In this document: positions 8,146-16,552 of the stretch, piece after piece
How positions within the stretch are numbered: position 1 is the first letter of the stretch
Layout of the letters: each line of letters opens with the position of its first letter
Source of the DNA: Mycolicibacterium sp. P1-18
GTDB lineage: Bacteria > Actinomycetota > Actinomycetes > Mycobacteriales > Mycobacteriaceae
Assembly: GCF_008329535.1 (NCBI RefSeq)
Contig: NZ_NPKR01000003.1
Location: 637,628 to 701,627 of the forward strand
Reading direction: 5' to 3'
Length of the DNA stretch: 64,000 bases
Notes under the pieces: generated by a model
The model's input: only the letters and a program-made list of their open reading frames with translations
Database searches by the model: none
Told to the model about the DNA's origin: nothing
Made by a program: the position numbers and the translations under genes

Positions 8146-8787
8146 CTACTGGTCGTCCCCGTAGATGCTGGTCAGCCAGATGTGCGCGAGGGCGTCGACG
8201 ACGCGGTCCTGGGCGACTGAGCCGGGCTCGGCGATCAGCGTCGCCGTCATGGTCCGCTCGTTCATCAGGTTGAGCGACGTGGCGAGGTCGCGCGCGTCGA
8301 TGGTGACCGGTGCGGCTCCGCGGTCCCGTTCGGCCTCGATCAGCGCGGCGGTCTGGTCGATCCACTTCTGCATGAACGCCGACCACACGGCGCGGAAGTC
8401 GGGGCTGGTGGCCAGGGCTTCGGTGCCGGCGCGTGCGACGACGCCGTGCGAGCCGAACGCGGTGAAGAAGGTGCGGATGCCCTCGCGGAAGGCGCGTCGC
8501 GGGTCGGCCGGCAAGTGCTGGGTGGCCCCGTCGAATCCGGTGTCGGCCCGCTGGATGAGCGGATCGATCAGCGCCAGCAGCACCGCGTCCTTCGAGGGGA
8601 AGTAGAAGTAGAAGGTCGGCCGCGAGAGGCCGGCACCCTTGGCCAGGTCGTCGACGGAGATGTCGGCGAACTTCTTGTGCTCGAGCAGGCGCTCGGCCGT
8701 CGCGAGGATCGCCGCCGCGCGTTCGTCGCCGGAGGGGCGCGTCGCGCGACGTCCCCGCCCGGATCGGGCCGTGCTGGCAGTCGTCAT
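8146..8787 (-). CDS. ethR: TetR-family repressor EthR
   Basis: The product has 213 residues; EthR of M. tuberculosis has 216. The N-terminal helix-turn-helix segment (ISVDDLAKGAGLSRPTFYFY) is nearly identical to EthR, and FMQKWI, AERDRGAAP and LNLMNERT are also family-specific. The start MTTASTARS matches the EthR start, so the longer upstream frame was not used. The gene is divergent from ethA with 76 bp between the start codons, and it represses ethA by binding that gap. EthR sets ethionamide sensitivity through EthA levels. Confidence 0.95.
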   Translation of the reverse strand: MTTASTARSGRGRRATRPSGDERAAAILATAERLLEHKKFADISVDDLAKGAGLSRPTFYFYFPSKDAVLLALIDPLIQRADTGFDGATQHLPADPRRAFREGIRTFFTAFGSHGVVARAGTEALATSPDFRAVWSAFMQKWIDQTAALIEAERDRGAAPVTIDARDLATSLNLMNERTMTATLIAEPGSVAQDRVVDALAHIWLTSIYGDDQ

Positions 8788-8863
8788 GGCGGTTACTTTA
8801 CTGCATGTCGAATTTTTCGACAGGGTGTTGACCGACTCGACACCCTGTTGATAACGTGTCGCC
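8788..8863. promoter_or_regulatory. ethR-ethA divergent control region with EthR operator
   Basis: The 76-bp gap holds two perfect inverted repeats side by side. TGTCGAATTTTTCGACA (8806-8822) has 7-bp arms and a 3-bp centre. CAGGGTGT (8821-8828) pairs with ACACCCTG (8840-8847) across 11 bp. Together they span 42 bp, which fits the long EthR operator on which several dimers assemble. Their central place between the genes would let bound EthR block both promoters. Confidence 0.75.
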
Positions 8864-10333
8864 ATGATTGAACACCTCGACGTCCTGATCGTCGGCGCCG
8901 GCATCTCCGGCATCAGCGCGGCCTGGCACTTGCAGGACCGCTCGCCGTCGAAGACCTACGCGATCCTCGAACGCCGCGAGAACATGGGCGGCACGTGGGA
9001 CCTGTTCAAGTACCCCGGCATTCGCTCGGACTCGGACATGTTCACCCTCGGCTTCCGGTTCAAGCCGTGGACGTCGGCCAAGGCGATCGCCGACGGGCCC
9101 TCGATCCTGTCCTACATCAAGGACGCCGCTACCGAGAACGGCATCGACAAGAACATCCGCTACCGCCACCGGGTGGTCGCGGCCGACTGGTCCGACGCCG
9201 ACAACCGCTGGACCGTCACCGTCGACACCGGCGACGACGAGATCACCATGACGTGCTCGTTCTTCTTCGCCACCACCGGCTACTACAACTACGACGAGGG
9301 CTACTCGCCGGAGTTCCCCGGCTCCAAGGACTTCGCGGGCACGATCGTGCACCCCCAGCACTGGCCGGAGGACCTGGACTACACCGGCAAGAAGATCGTC
9401 GTCATCGGCAGCGGCGCCACCGCCATCACGCTGATCCCCGCGCTGGTCAACAGCGGCGCCGGGCACGTCACCATGCTGCAGCGCTCGCCGTCCTACGTCG
9501 GCTCGCTGCCCGACGTCGACCCCGTCGCCGTCGCCGCCAACAAGTACCTTCCCGAGAACGTGGCCCACGTGGTCAACCGGTGGAAGGCCATCATCTTCAG
9601 CACCGCGCAGTACCAGCTCGCCCGCAACTTCCCGAACTACATGCGCAAGACGCTGATGACCATGGCCAAGCGTCGGCTGCCCGAGGGCTACGACGTCGAG
9701 AAGCACTTCGGCCCCAGCTACAACCCGTGGGACCAGCGCCTGTGCCTGGCCCCCAACGGCGATCTGTTCAAGACCATCCGCAAGGGCAACGCCGACGTCG
9801 TCACCGACACGATCGACACCTTCGTTCCCGAGGGCATCAAGCTCGCCTCCGGCGAGGTGCTGGACGCCGACATCATCGTCACCGCAACGGGTTTGAACAT
9901 GCAGCTGCTGGGCGGGCTGACGCCCACCCTGAACGGCGAGCCGATCGACCTGACGTCGCTGATGACCTACAAGGGTCTGATGTTCTCCGGCATCCCCAAC
10001 TTCGCGATCACCTTCGGGTACACGAACGCGTCGTGGACGCTCAAGGCCGACCTGGTCTCCGAATTCGTCTGCCGCGTGCTGAACTACATGGACGACAACG
10101 GTTTCGACCGCGTCGTGCCCGAGCACCCCGGTTCGTCGGTCGGCGAGCTGCCGTTCATGGACTTCGCGCCCGGCTACTTCCTGCGGGCCATCGACCAGCT
10201 GCCGAAGTCGGGTTCGCGGGCGCCGTGGCGACTCAAGCAGAACTACCTGCTCGACCTCCGACTGATCCGCCAGGGCAAGGTCGACGACGAGGCCCTGCAC
10301 TTCACGAAACACCGTGCGCCCGTCGGCGTCTAA
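8864..10333 (+). CDS. ethA: FAD-dependent Baeyer-Villiger monooxygenase EthA
   Basis: The product has 489 residues, the same length as M. tuberculosis EthA. The N-terminal FAD site is VIVGAGISGISAAWHLQ and the NADPH site is VVIGSGATAITLIPAL. FPGSKDFAGTIVHPQHWPED lies in the place of the Baeyer-Villiger fingerprint, and the end (KHRAPVGV) matches the EthA end (KRPAPVGV). The enzyme oxygenates ketones and activates thioamide prodrugs such as ethionamide; its physiological substrate is probably a lipid-derived ketone. It is controlled by EthR from the divergent promoter, and a hairpin terminator follows. Confidence 0.96.
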   Translation: MIEHLDVLIVGAGISGISAAWHLQDRSPSKTYAILERRENMGGTWDLFKYPGIRSDSDMFTLGFRFKPWTSAKAIADGPSILSYIKDAATENGIDKNIRYRHRVVAADWSDADNRWTVTVDTGDDEITMTCSFFFATTGYYNYDEGYSPEFPGSKDFAGTIVHPQHWPEDLDYTGKKIVVIGSGATAITLIPALVNSGAGHVTMLQRSPSYVGSLPDVDPVAVAANKYLPENVAHVVNRWKAIIFSTAQYQLARNFPNYMRKTLMTMAKRRLPEGYDVEKHFGPSYNPWDQRLCLAPNGDLFKTIRKGNADVVTDTIDTFVPEGIKLASGEVLDADIIVTATGLNMQLLGGLTPTLNGEPIDLTSLMTYKGLMFSGIPNFAITFGYTNASWTLKADLVSEFVCRVLNYMDDNGFDRVVPEHPGSSVGELPFMDFAPGYFLRAIDQLPKSGSRAPWRLKQNYLLDLRLIRQGKVDDEALHFTKHRAPVGV

Positions 10334-10353
10334 CTCCCACAACAGCAGACGGG

Positions 10354-10385
10354 AACGCCCGTCATCCGACCGGATGGGGGGCGTT
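10354..10385. terminator. Bidirectional hairpin between ethA and rraA
   Basis: AACGCCC (10354-10360) pairs with GGGCGTT (10379-10385), and the inner CATCCG pairs with CGGATG, giving a stem of about 13 bp with a 2-base loop. It sits between two convergent genes. No U tract is present, as is usual in mycobacteria. Confidence 0.65.
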
Positions 10386-10400
10386 GTCGTCGGCGGGAAA

Positions 10401-10880
10401 CTAGGCCGGCACGACGACGATGCCGTCGTCGTCGCAGTACGCGATCTCACCGGGGCTGAACGTCACGCCGCCGAAGGTCACCGCCACGTCGCGCTCGCCG
10501 GCTCCGGTCTTGGTGCCCTTGCGAGGGTTGGTGCCGAGGGCCTTGACGCCGAGATTCATGGTGCGCAGCGCAGCGGCGTCGCGCACCGCGCCGTGGACGA
10601 CCACACCCGCCCAGCCGTTGTCGACGGCCAGACCGGCGATGACGTCACCGACCAACGCCGTGTGCAGCGATCCGTCGCCGTCCACCACCAGAACCCCGCC
10701 GTGTCCCGGCTCGGACAGGATGGACTTCAGCAGCGCGTTGTCCTGAAAGCACCGGACGGTCGTGACGGGGCCGGCGAACATCGTCGTGCCGCCGAGGTTC
10801 TGCAGTTGCAGGTCGCAGCTGCGGACGTCGGGGTAGATCTCGTCGACGAGGTCGGCGGTGGCGCGCGGTTCGATGGTCAC
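10401..10880 (-). CDS. rraA: RraA-family protein (RNase E regulator / HMG aldolase fold), Rv3853-like
   Basis: This 159-residue protein is a full-length RraA fold. Signature segments are [44 protein letters not shown] and [14 protein letters not shown]. The last pair contains the Arg and Asp that bind substrate and metal in family aldolases (4-hydroxy-4-methyl-2-oxoglutarate aldolase). It was formerly called MenG, a name that is misleading since the protein is not the menaquinone methyltransferase. Whether it inhibits RNase E or acts as an aldolase cannot be decided from sequence. The gene is convergent with ethA and 14 bp downstream of the H-NS-like gene. Confidence 0.9.
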   Translation of the reverse strand: MTIEPRATADLVDEIYPDVRSCDLQLQNLGGTTMFAGPVTTVRCFQDNALLKSILSEPGHGGVLVVDGDGSLHTALVGDVIAGLAVDNGWAGVVVHGAVRDAAALRTMNLGVKALGTNPRKGTKTGAGERDVAVTFGGVTFSPGEIAYCDDDGIVVVPA

Positions 10881-10894
10881 GGCTCGATGCTAGG

Positions 10895-11347
10895 TCAGTC
10901 GTCGTCGGAGCTGCGCCGCGCCAGCAACACGACCAGCAGGGCCAGCGCGCCCGCCGCCACCGCGACGACCAGCGGCAGTCGGGACGATTCCGGACCGGGT
11001 AGCGGAATGGGTGTCGGGGCGCTGGCGACCGTCGACTTCGCCTGGGCGGCAACCTCCTGCGCCGGCGAGATCGGTGCAGGATCGCCGTCGACCTCGGCGG
11101 AAGGAGCCGGGGCGGGCGTCGGAGCCGGCACCGCCGCCACGGGGGGAGGTGGTGGCGGGGGCGCGGCCTTCTTCGCCGGTGCCTTCTTGGCGGGGGCGGC
11201 CTTCTTGACCGGTGCCTTCTTCGCCGGTGCCTTCTTGGCGGCCTTCGCCGGCGGCGTCTTGGCCGGTGCCTTCGGGGCCTGGTCGGCGACAGCGTCCGGC
11301 GATCGGTCGTCGGGCGTCTGGCCCTGTCGATCCTGCTCGTCGGCCAT
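10895..11347 (-). CDS. H-NS-like lysine/alanine/proline-rich membrane protein (Rv3852-like)
   Basis: The product has 150 residues from the ATG at 11347, which follows AAAGGAG. Residues 25-70 hold PAKKA-type repeats like the tails of histone H1 and of Lsr2/HupB proteins. A proline-rich stretch follows, then the conserved AQEVAAQAKSTV block and one transmembrane helix near the C-terminus (LPLVVAVAAGALALLVVLLA) followed by RRSS. This is the layout of Rv3852, a membrane-anchored nucleoid-associated protein. DNA binding is plausible for the basic repeats; direct evidence is absent here. Confidence 0.85.
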   Translation of the reverse strand: MADEQDRQGQTPDDRSPDAVADQAPKAPAKTPPAKAAKKAPAKKAPVKKAAPAKKAPAKKAAPPPPPPPVAAVPAPTPAPAPSAEVDGDPAPISPAQEVAAQAKSTVASAPTPIPLPGPESSRLPLVVAVAAGALALLVVLLARRSSDDD

Positions 11348-11437
11348 GGGGGCTGCTCCTTTGCGGTCTTGCGTCACAGAGTCGGCGTGCGATGAGTCAT
11401 CTGCAGCGGTGACCATCATGCCAGCTGGCGAATTCGG

Positions 11438-12373
11438 CTAACCGGTCACCGCCAGCGCGGCAGCGAGCGTCAAGGCGATCGCCATCACCGCCAACTCCAG
11501 CCGGGACTTGCGCCGCGACACGTCGACGCCGACCCGGTGCGACCGCGCCGCCGGCAGCCAACCCGCCCGGTTGCGGGCCGCCAGAACCACCAGGACCACG
11601 GTCACCACCAGCTTGGCCGCCAGCACCCGCCCGTACGCGCTTCCGTAGAGGTCGGCCGGGGACTGCAGCGTCCCGAACGCGCCCACCACGCCGAAGACCA
11701 GCAGCGCCACGACACACCAGAACGACATCTGGGAGAACCGCGGCAGCACCCTGGCCCACTGGCCGCGGTGGGTCACCACGAGCACCAGCGCCGCCAACGC
11801 GCCGCACCACAGCGACGCGGCCAGTGCGTGCACCGCCACCGCCATCCCGCCCAGCGGGCTCTCCGAGAGGTGTCCGACCAGGCTGCGACCCGCGACGCCG
11901 ACGGCCGCCGCGCCGGTGGCGATCACCCCCGTCGTCGACGACGGCCGGGTGCCTCCCGCCGAGGAGACCGCCAGCACGCACACCACCACCGCCGCCGCCA
12001 GACAGACCAGACCGGCCCGCCCCACCGCGGTGTCGGTGGCGAACACCACGGTGGTGCGCACGCCGACCCGGGCCGTCGACGAGCCCGCCGCCTCGGCCGC
12101 GCCGACGAACAACCGGATCAGCTCGGCGACCGCCCACAGCGCCGAGACCACGACGAGCGGGCGCGCCGCACGGGAGGCCAGCTCGTCGCGGTAGCGCTCG
12201 ACGTCGACCGCAGGCACGACGACGAGGCCCAGCGTCACCACCGCCGCCACGTCGCAGACGGCGCGCACCAGGCTGGCGGCAGGCGAATTCTGCGGATGCG
12301 CCAACGCCCAGGCCAACCCGGCGGCGCCCCCGACGCACAGGGCGCCGACGAGCGCCGCTCGAAGTCGGCTCAC
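11438..12373 (-). CDS. copD: CopD-family copper transport membrane protein
   Basis: The product has 311 residues from the GTG at 12373 and about eight predicted transmembrane helices. The CopD domain is marked by GHLSESPLGG followed by VAVHALAASLWCGAL, where the histidines and tryptophan sit in the family's putative copper-binding helices. The start overlaps the end of copC by four bases. CopD with CopC is thought to move copper across the cytoplasmic membrane. The longer upstream frame reads through copC out of phase and was not used. Confidence 0.88.
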   Translation of the reverse strand: MSRLRAALVGALCVGGAAGLAWALAHPQNSPAASLVRAVCDVAAVVTLGLVVVPAVDVERYRDELASRAARPLVVVSALWAVAELIRLFVGAAEAAGSSTARVGVRTTVVFATDTAVGRAGLVCLAAAVVVCVLAVSSAGGTRPSSTTGVIATGAAAVGVAGRSLVGHLSESPLGGMAVAVHALAASLWCGALAALVLVVTHRGQWARVLPRFSQMSFWCVVALLVFGVVGAFGTLQSPADLYGSAYGRVLAAKLVVTVVLVVLAARNRAGWLPAARSHRVGVDVSRRKSRLELAVMAIALTLAAALAVTG

Positions 12374-12879
12374 GCGCGCCGCCGCACCGCCAGCCATGCC
12401 CCCACGCCGACGATGGCCGCCGCCAGCGCCACGAACGGCCACACCGGAACTCCGTCCGACTCGTCCGACGGCCCGCCCGCCTTCGGGCCGGGGGAGCCGG
12501 TACCTGCCACCGTCAGCGTGAACGACCACGCGCCGCTGACGACGTGGCCGTCGGCCGAGGTGACGCGGTAGTTGACGGTGTAGCTGCCCGTCGGGCCCAG
12601 CGGCAGCACCGCGATGCTGGCGACCGGTCCCGCGACCTGGACGTCCCCCGTCGACCAGAGGTTGCCGTCCGGACCGACGACCGTCATGGCCGCGAAGTCG
12701 GTCTGCAACCGCTCGTTGAACGTGGCGCTGACGCGCGCCGGTCCGCTGCCGACGGAGCTGTCGGGGGCGGGATCGGCCGACACGCGAATGGCGTGCGCGG
12801 ATGCGACGCCGGCCCCGGCGAGCGCACCCATCGCGAGCGCCACCCCGACCAGGGCCGCGGCGGTGAACCTGCGGATCAC
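12370..12879 (-). CDS. copC: CopC-family copper-binding exported protein
   Basis: The product has 169 residues: a signal peptide ending near ASAHA, a mature N-terminal histidine that is the usual copper ligand (HAIRVSADPAPDSSV), a beta-sandwich core with the second conserved histidine in DGHVVSGAWSF, and a C-terminal transmembrane helix (about 145-163) with an arginine tail. The GTG start overlaps the stop of ycnI by four bases (GTGA), so translation is probably coupled. CopC holds copper outside the membrane and may pass it to CopD. Confidence 0.9.
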   Translation of the reverse strand: MIRRFTAAALVGVALAMGALAGAGVASAHAIRVSADPAPDSSVGSGPARVSATFNERLQTDFAAMTVVGPDGNLWSTGDVQVAGPVASIAVLPLGPTGSYTVNYRVTSADGHVVSGAWSFTLTVAGTGSPGPKAGGPSDESDGVPVWPFVALAAAIVGVGAWLAVRRRA

Positions 12880-13571
12880 GTCCGGCGGCGTCCGGTGAGC
12901 GCCACGACGACCCCGACGGCGGCGAGCACCAGCGCACCGCCCGCCAGCCACCGTGCCGTGTCGTCCGGTCGCGACGTCGCCGGCGCCGCGGCGGTCGGTT
13001 CCGCGGTGGCCGTCGCCGTCGGCGCCTGCCCGTGGTCGTCGTCTCCGCCGGCGGGTGTCCCGGTCAGCGTCAACTCCGGCACGGGGTGCTCGGGTTCCCC
13101 CCCGCCGGGCAGGGGTGGCTGGTCCCACCGCACGACGGTGCCGTCCGAGTAGGTCTGGGTGGCCGGCAACGCCACCGTCGGCTGGTTGGGCAGCGTCACC
13201 GAGACGTTGAACAACGCGAACTGGTCGGACGAGATGCCGACCGACGGCGCCGCCGTCCACGTGACCGAGCGGACGGTGCCTGCGGCGGCGTCGCGGTCGA
13301 GCCGGGCCGTCCACCCGGGCATGACCTCCGTGCGAGCGGAAGCGACGTTGGGCAGCGCGACGCTGAATTCCGTTGTCAGCGCGCCCTTCTCGGATTCTCC
13401 CGGGACGCGGAAGGTCAGCACCGAGGTGCTGCCGGGGGTTGCGCCGTCGGCGTCGACGTGCACGTGTGCCGAGGCCGTGCCGGCCCCCGTGAGCAGTGCG
13501 ACGGACATGACCGCGCCGGTGGCGGCGGTCGTGATGAGGGCGCGCGAGGACGCCCGGTGAATGGTTCTCAT
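12876..13571 (-). CDS. ycnI: YcnI-family (DUF1775) exported copper-binding protein
   Basis: The product has 231 residues from the ATG at 13571. The signal peptide ends in ASA and exposes His at the mature N-terminus (HVHVDADGATPGS), the copper ligand of YcnI together with a conserved tryptophan. The DUF1775 domain covers residues 35-165. A Thr/Ala/Pro-rich linker and one C-terminal transmembrane helix with an RRR tail follow. YcnI is thought to act as a copper metallochaperone in the envelope; the link to copC/copD is standard for actinobacteria. Confidence 0.9.
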   Translation of the reverse strand: MRTIHRASSRALITTAATGAVMSVALLTGAGTASAHVHVDADGATPGSTSVLTFRVPGESEKGALTTEFSVALPNVASARTEVMPGWTARLDRDAAAGTVRSVTWTAAPSVGISSDQFALFNVSVTLPNQPTVALPATQTYSDGTVVRWDQPPLPGGGEPEHPVPELTLTGTPAGGDDDHGQAPTATATAEPTAAAPATSRPDDTARWLAGGALVLAAVGVVVALTGRRRT

Positions 13572-13611
13572 GTTGGGTTGATGCCTTCGTTGGTCGGATG
13601 GGTCGTCTAGG

Positions 13612-14088
13612 TCAGGAGGCGACGACGACCGGTGGACCACGATGCGACAACGACGCCGAGAGAAGGCGTGCGGACTGGAGGGGTTGATCCGCGCTCGCGA
13701 CCGCCGTCACCGAAGGGGCGGCGACGGGGTGGCGGACGAGGCGGGTGGCGACGACGAGCACCCGGGACAGCGCCGCGGCGAGACGCCCGCCCGCGGCGAT
13801 CAGGGCGGCGCCGACCGCGACTGCGACGAGGTGCGCGCCGAGCATCGGCAGCGCAGGCGCTCCGGCGGTGGAGGTGTGGGCGTGCCCGCCCGCACCCAGG
13901 AGGACGTGGCTCAGGAGTTGGCCGACCGCGAGGACGGCGACGAGGACCCGCACGTCGACGCCGTCGCGGATGGTCGTCACCAACGCTCCGAGGGTGAGCG
14001 ACAGCAAGGCGAGCATTGCAGCCGTGGGACCCGAGGGCAGGCCACCACCGGCGGTGCCGTGCGCCGCCACCGCGAGTGCCGCCGTCAA
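13612..14088 (-). CDS. Small polytopic membrane protein of the copper cluster
   Basis: The product has about 158 residues and four or five predicted transmembrane helices. A histidine-containing loop (LGAGGHAHTSTAG) and a C-terminal tail with SLSHRG could bind metal. I do not recognise a named family; proteins of this shape often lie next to ycnI. The start is uncertain: TTG at 14088 is the first usable codon, but the frame is open upstream to the end of the Rv3850-like gene and includes a basic stretch that would make a normal N-terminus (CTG at 14157). Confidence 0.65.
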   Translation of the reverse strand: MTAALAVAAHGTAGGGLPSGPTAAMLALLSLTLGALVTTIRDGVDVRVLVAVLAVGQLLSHVLLGAGGHAHTSTAGAPALPMLGAHLVAVAVGAALIAAGGRLAAALSRVLVVATRLVRHPVAAPSVTAVASADQPLQSARLLSASLSHRGPPVVVAS

Positions 14089-14153
14089 CGCTCCGGCCGC
14101 CGCCCCGGTGAGGCGGGCCGCCGGTGGCGTACGACGACGGGGACGGCCCTTGA

Positions 14154-14810
14154 TCAGACCACTCCGAGACGCGCCATCAGGTCGGCGTCTACCCCGTCCA
14201 ACTGCTCGCTGATCGCGGCGTGCGCGGCCTTGCGTCGGGGGGTCGGCATGTTCTCCGCGGCGGTCACGGCGGCCGACAGGTCGCGCAGTCGATCGGTCAC
14301 CGCGGCCACGAACTGCTTGGTCTCGGCATCCTTCGGCTTCTTGGCCGCCACCTGCGGAAGCGTCTGCTCGGCGCTGGCGATGCGGGCGGACAACGCCCCA
14401 CCCGCCCCGGAGAACTGACCCACCTGGCTCAGCGGGACGCCCAACCGGTCGGCGCGACGCTCGTCGACGAAGCCGCGCGCGGCGACGGCGGCACGATAGG
14501 CGATCGGCACGACGATCGGGGCGAGCATCCGCGACACCGTCAGCGCCCTGCGAATGCGGGACGCCGACAGCAGCTTTCCCTCGCGGACCGCCTTGAGCTG
14601 CGTCTCGGCCACCCGGAGGGCGTTTCGGTCGCTGGCCCGCTGCGCCTTGAGGCCCGCCTTCATCGCCTTCACCTGGCGTCTGCCGTCGGCCTTGATGCGC
14701 CGCGCTTCGTTCTTCGCGGAGAGTCGTGCCTCCAGCTTCGCCTTGGCCTTGATGGCCTTGGCCTCGGCACGCCGAGTCGCCCGGCTCTTCCGCCGTCTGA
14801 ACAGGCCCAT
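14154..14810 (-). CDS. Conserved coiled-coil protein (Rv3850-like, DUF6474)
   Basis: The product has 218 residues. It starts with a very basic stretch (MGLFRRRKSRATRRAEAKA), then alternating Lys/Ala/Arg helices to about residue 75, a short hydrophobic part near 90-112, and a helical C-terminal half. It matches what I remember of Rv3850. It is probably membrane- or nucleic-acid-associated because of the charge, but no function is known. It heads the leftward gene run that includes the copper cluster and the H-NS-like gene. Confidence 0.8.
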   Translation of the reverse strand: MGLFRRRKSRATRRAEAKAIKAKAKLEARLSAKNEARRIKADGRRQVKAMKAGLKAQRASDRNALRVAETQLKAVREGKLLSASRIRRALTVSRMLAPIVVPIAYRAAVAARGFVDERRADRLGVPLSQVGQFSGAGGALSARIASAEQTLPQVAAKKPKDAETKQFVAAVTDRLRDLSAAVTAAENMPTPRRKAAHAAISEQLDGVDADLMARLGVV

Positions 14811-15026
14811 CCCGGCTGCCTCCCGGTCATTTCGTCGTGATCTGGCGATCGTGGCTGCGTAGTGCCGCCAACACTAATGCCGGTCGTACGACGACCCCTT
14901 TCCGGCCCCGGTCCAGGCCTGCGGCCGTCCGCGCTCCAGCAAACGCCGGAGCGGATTCGTGCGAGAATTGGCGCCATCGAGGGCGCTCCCGAGGCACCCG
15001 TCCGGCGTCACGAGAGGTGTCGACAC

Positions 15027-15998
15027 GTGGCTACGCGAATGCGCATCGCCGCGGCGGCCTGTGTCGTGATGTCCGGGTTGTTCCTCAGCGGCGCCGGTGC
15101 CGCATTGGCCATCGCCGATCCCGAGCCGACCCACAGCGACGACACCGGCGGCGAACCCGCCGCCCCGACGGCCACCGCGACCCCCGCCTCACCCTCCGAC
15201 GAGCCCACCGCCACGGCCACCGCGCCCAAGCCCACGTCTCAGGTGGGCGACGGCCGTGGTGGTTCCACCCGCACCTCAGAGGCGTCCAGCAAACAAAGCG
15301 CGACCAAGGTGCCCCCGACGCCGCAAAGCGACGCCGCCCCGACGCCGACCGTCGCGGCGGCACCGTCCACCGAGACGGCCACCCCGACCACCACCCCCGC
15401 CGCCGCGGAGGACCCCGAGGAGGAGAATCCCGGCTGGCAGTGGTGGCCGTGGTGCTGGCCAGCCCCACCCGGTCCCGGCCTGCCGCCCGGCACGGTCAGC
15501 GGCAGCGGCACCGGGGGCGGTGGTGGCGGCGGCGTGCCCAGGGCGCCTGCCCTGCCCGTCGTCCCCGCGGACCCCACGGTCGACGTCGTCACCGGGTTGG
15601 CAACCGGCGCAGCCCCCCTCGCGCCGCTCGCGCTTCCCGCCGTCGTCGCACCGCTGGGCGTGGGAGCCGGCGGCAGCGGCGTCGGCGGACCCGGCGTCGC
15701 CCCCGGACCGTCGGCGCCACGATCCTCCGGCGGCGCACCCGGCACGGCGCCACCGCCCAGGGCCCAGGAGCGACCTACGCCCGCCTTCAGCGCCGGCAAC
15801 GGCGCCATGCCCGCCACGTACCGGGCCGGCTACGGCCAGTACCTGCGCACGGCGGGCCTCGGGGAGATGGCCGCCGTCGCGGTGCCCGGCGTCACGGGGA
15901 TCCTCGTGCTCACCCTCGCCGGTGGTGTGCTCGGGTTCCGGCAGGCCCGCGCCGGACACGTCGTCCGCGCCAACGGCACCGCACGATTCATCGGTTGA
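15027..15998 (+). CDS. Exported Pro/Thr/Ala-rich low-complexity protein with C-terminal membrane anchor
   Basis: The product has 323 residues from the GTG at 15027, which follows GAGAGG. A signal peptide (residues 1-31, ending LAIADP) is followed by a long Thr/Pro/Ala-rich disordered region with a W-rich knot (GWQWWPWCWPAP) near residue 145. A glycine-rich stretch, a segment with YRAGYGQYLRTAGLGEM and one transmembrane helix near the C-terminus complete it. It is likely a cell-wall or surface protein. No enzymatic motif is visible and no family was recognised. The upstream in-frame extension to 14862 is GC-driven and was rejected. Confidence 0.7.
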   Translation: MATRMRIAAAACVVMSGLFLSGAGAALAIADPEPTHSDDTGGEPAAPTATATPASPSDEPTATATAPKPTSQVGDGRGGSTRTSEASSKQSATKVPPTPQSDAAPTPTVAAAPSTETATPTTTPAAAEDPEEENPGWQWWPWCWPAPPGPGLPPGTVSGSGTGGGGGGGVPRAPALPVVPADPTVDVVTGLATGAAPLAPLALPAVVAPLGVGAGGSGVGGPGVAPGPSAPRSSGGAPGTAPPPRAQERPTPAFSAGNGAMPATYRAGYGQYLRTAGLGEMAAVAVPGVTGILVLTLAGGVLGFRQARAGHVVRANGTARFIG

Positions 15999-16060
15999 CC
16001 GAAACACTCGGCTTCGGCGTGGAAGGACAGGGATAGTGGAGTCAACGAGAGGAGGTTCGA

Positions 16061-16552
16061 ATGCCAGCCAGTCGTCGCGTCACGCGCGCCGTCAATGAGG
16101 TTCTCGACCTCGCGCCCCGACGGGGTGAGGTGTCGCTCGCACGTCTCGTGGAGTCGGTGGCGGAGAGCCGGGGCCGACCCATCGAGCTGAAGATGGCAGA
16201 CCTGCCGTCCGGAGTCTGCGGCCAATGGCGCCAGTACGCCGACCGTGACGTCTTCCTGATCCAGCAGGGTCTGCCCGCCGGGGACCGGACGCTCGCGCAC
16301 GAACTCGGCCACCTGGTCCTCGGTCACGAGGGCATCTCCGTCGTGGAGGCGGCCAGGGACCACACCGAGTTCGCGAGCTCCGACCTCATCGGATACATGC
16401 TCAACCAGAGGACCGGCTGCATGGGCCCCAGCGGGGAGGACCTCGAGCAGGAGGCCGAGGACTTCGCCGCGCTGCTCATCTACCGCCTAGGCCGACTGCC
16501 GTCGGACCGCGCTTCGATCGTGCAGGTGCGCCTCGGAGAGGCGTTTGGTTGA
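16061..16552 (+). CDS. ImmA/IrrE-type zinc metallopeptidase
   Basis: This 163-residue protein has the metallopeptidase signature HELGH at residues 80-84 (TLAHELGHLVLGHE) with a downstream acidic segment (EDLEQEAEDFAALL) that supplies the third ligand, as in ImmA/IrrE and COG2856 proteins. Such enzymes typically cleave a helix-turn-helix repressor after a signal. It overlaps the start of the next gene by four bases, and espR lies convergent just beyond. EspR or another XRE-type regulator is a candidate substrate; that is inference. Confidence 0.85.
   Translation: MPASRRVTRAVNEVLDLAPRRGEVSLARLVESVAESRGRPIELKMADLPSGVCGQWRQYADRDVFLIQQGLPAGDRTLAHELGHLVLGHEGISVVEAARDHTEFASSDLIGYMLNQRTGCMGPSGEDLEQEAEDFAALLIYRLGRLPSDRASIVQVRLGEAFG

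Noticed and set aside
8806..8822. Palindrome with central T run as a terminator of ethR
   Set aside because: It lies upstream of both ethR and ethA starts, so an operator role fits and a terminator does not.
11438..12937. Extended copD start at 12937
   Set aside because: Residues before the GTG at 12373 are an out-of-phase reading of copC. The shorter start overlaps copC by four bases, as expected for coupled genes.
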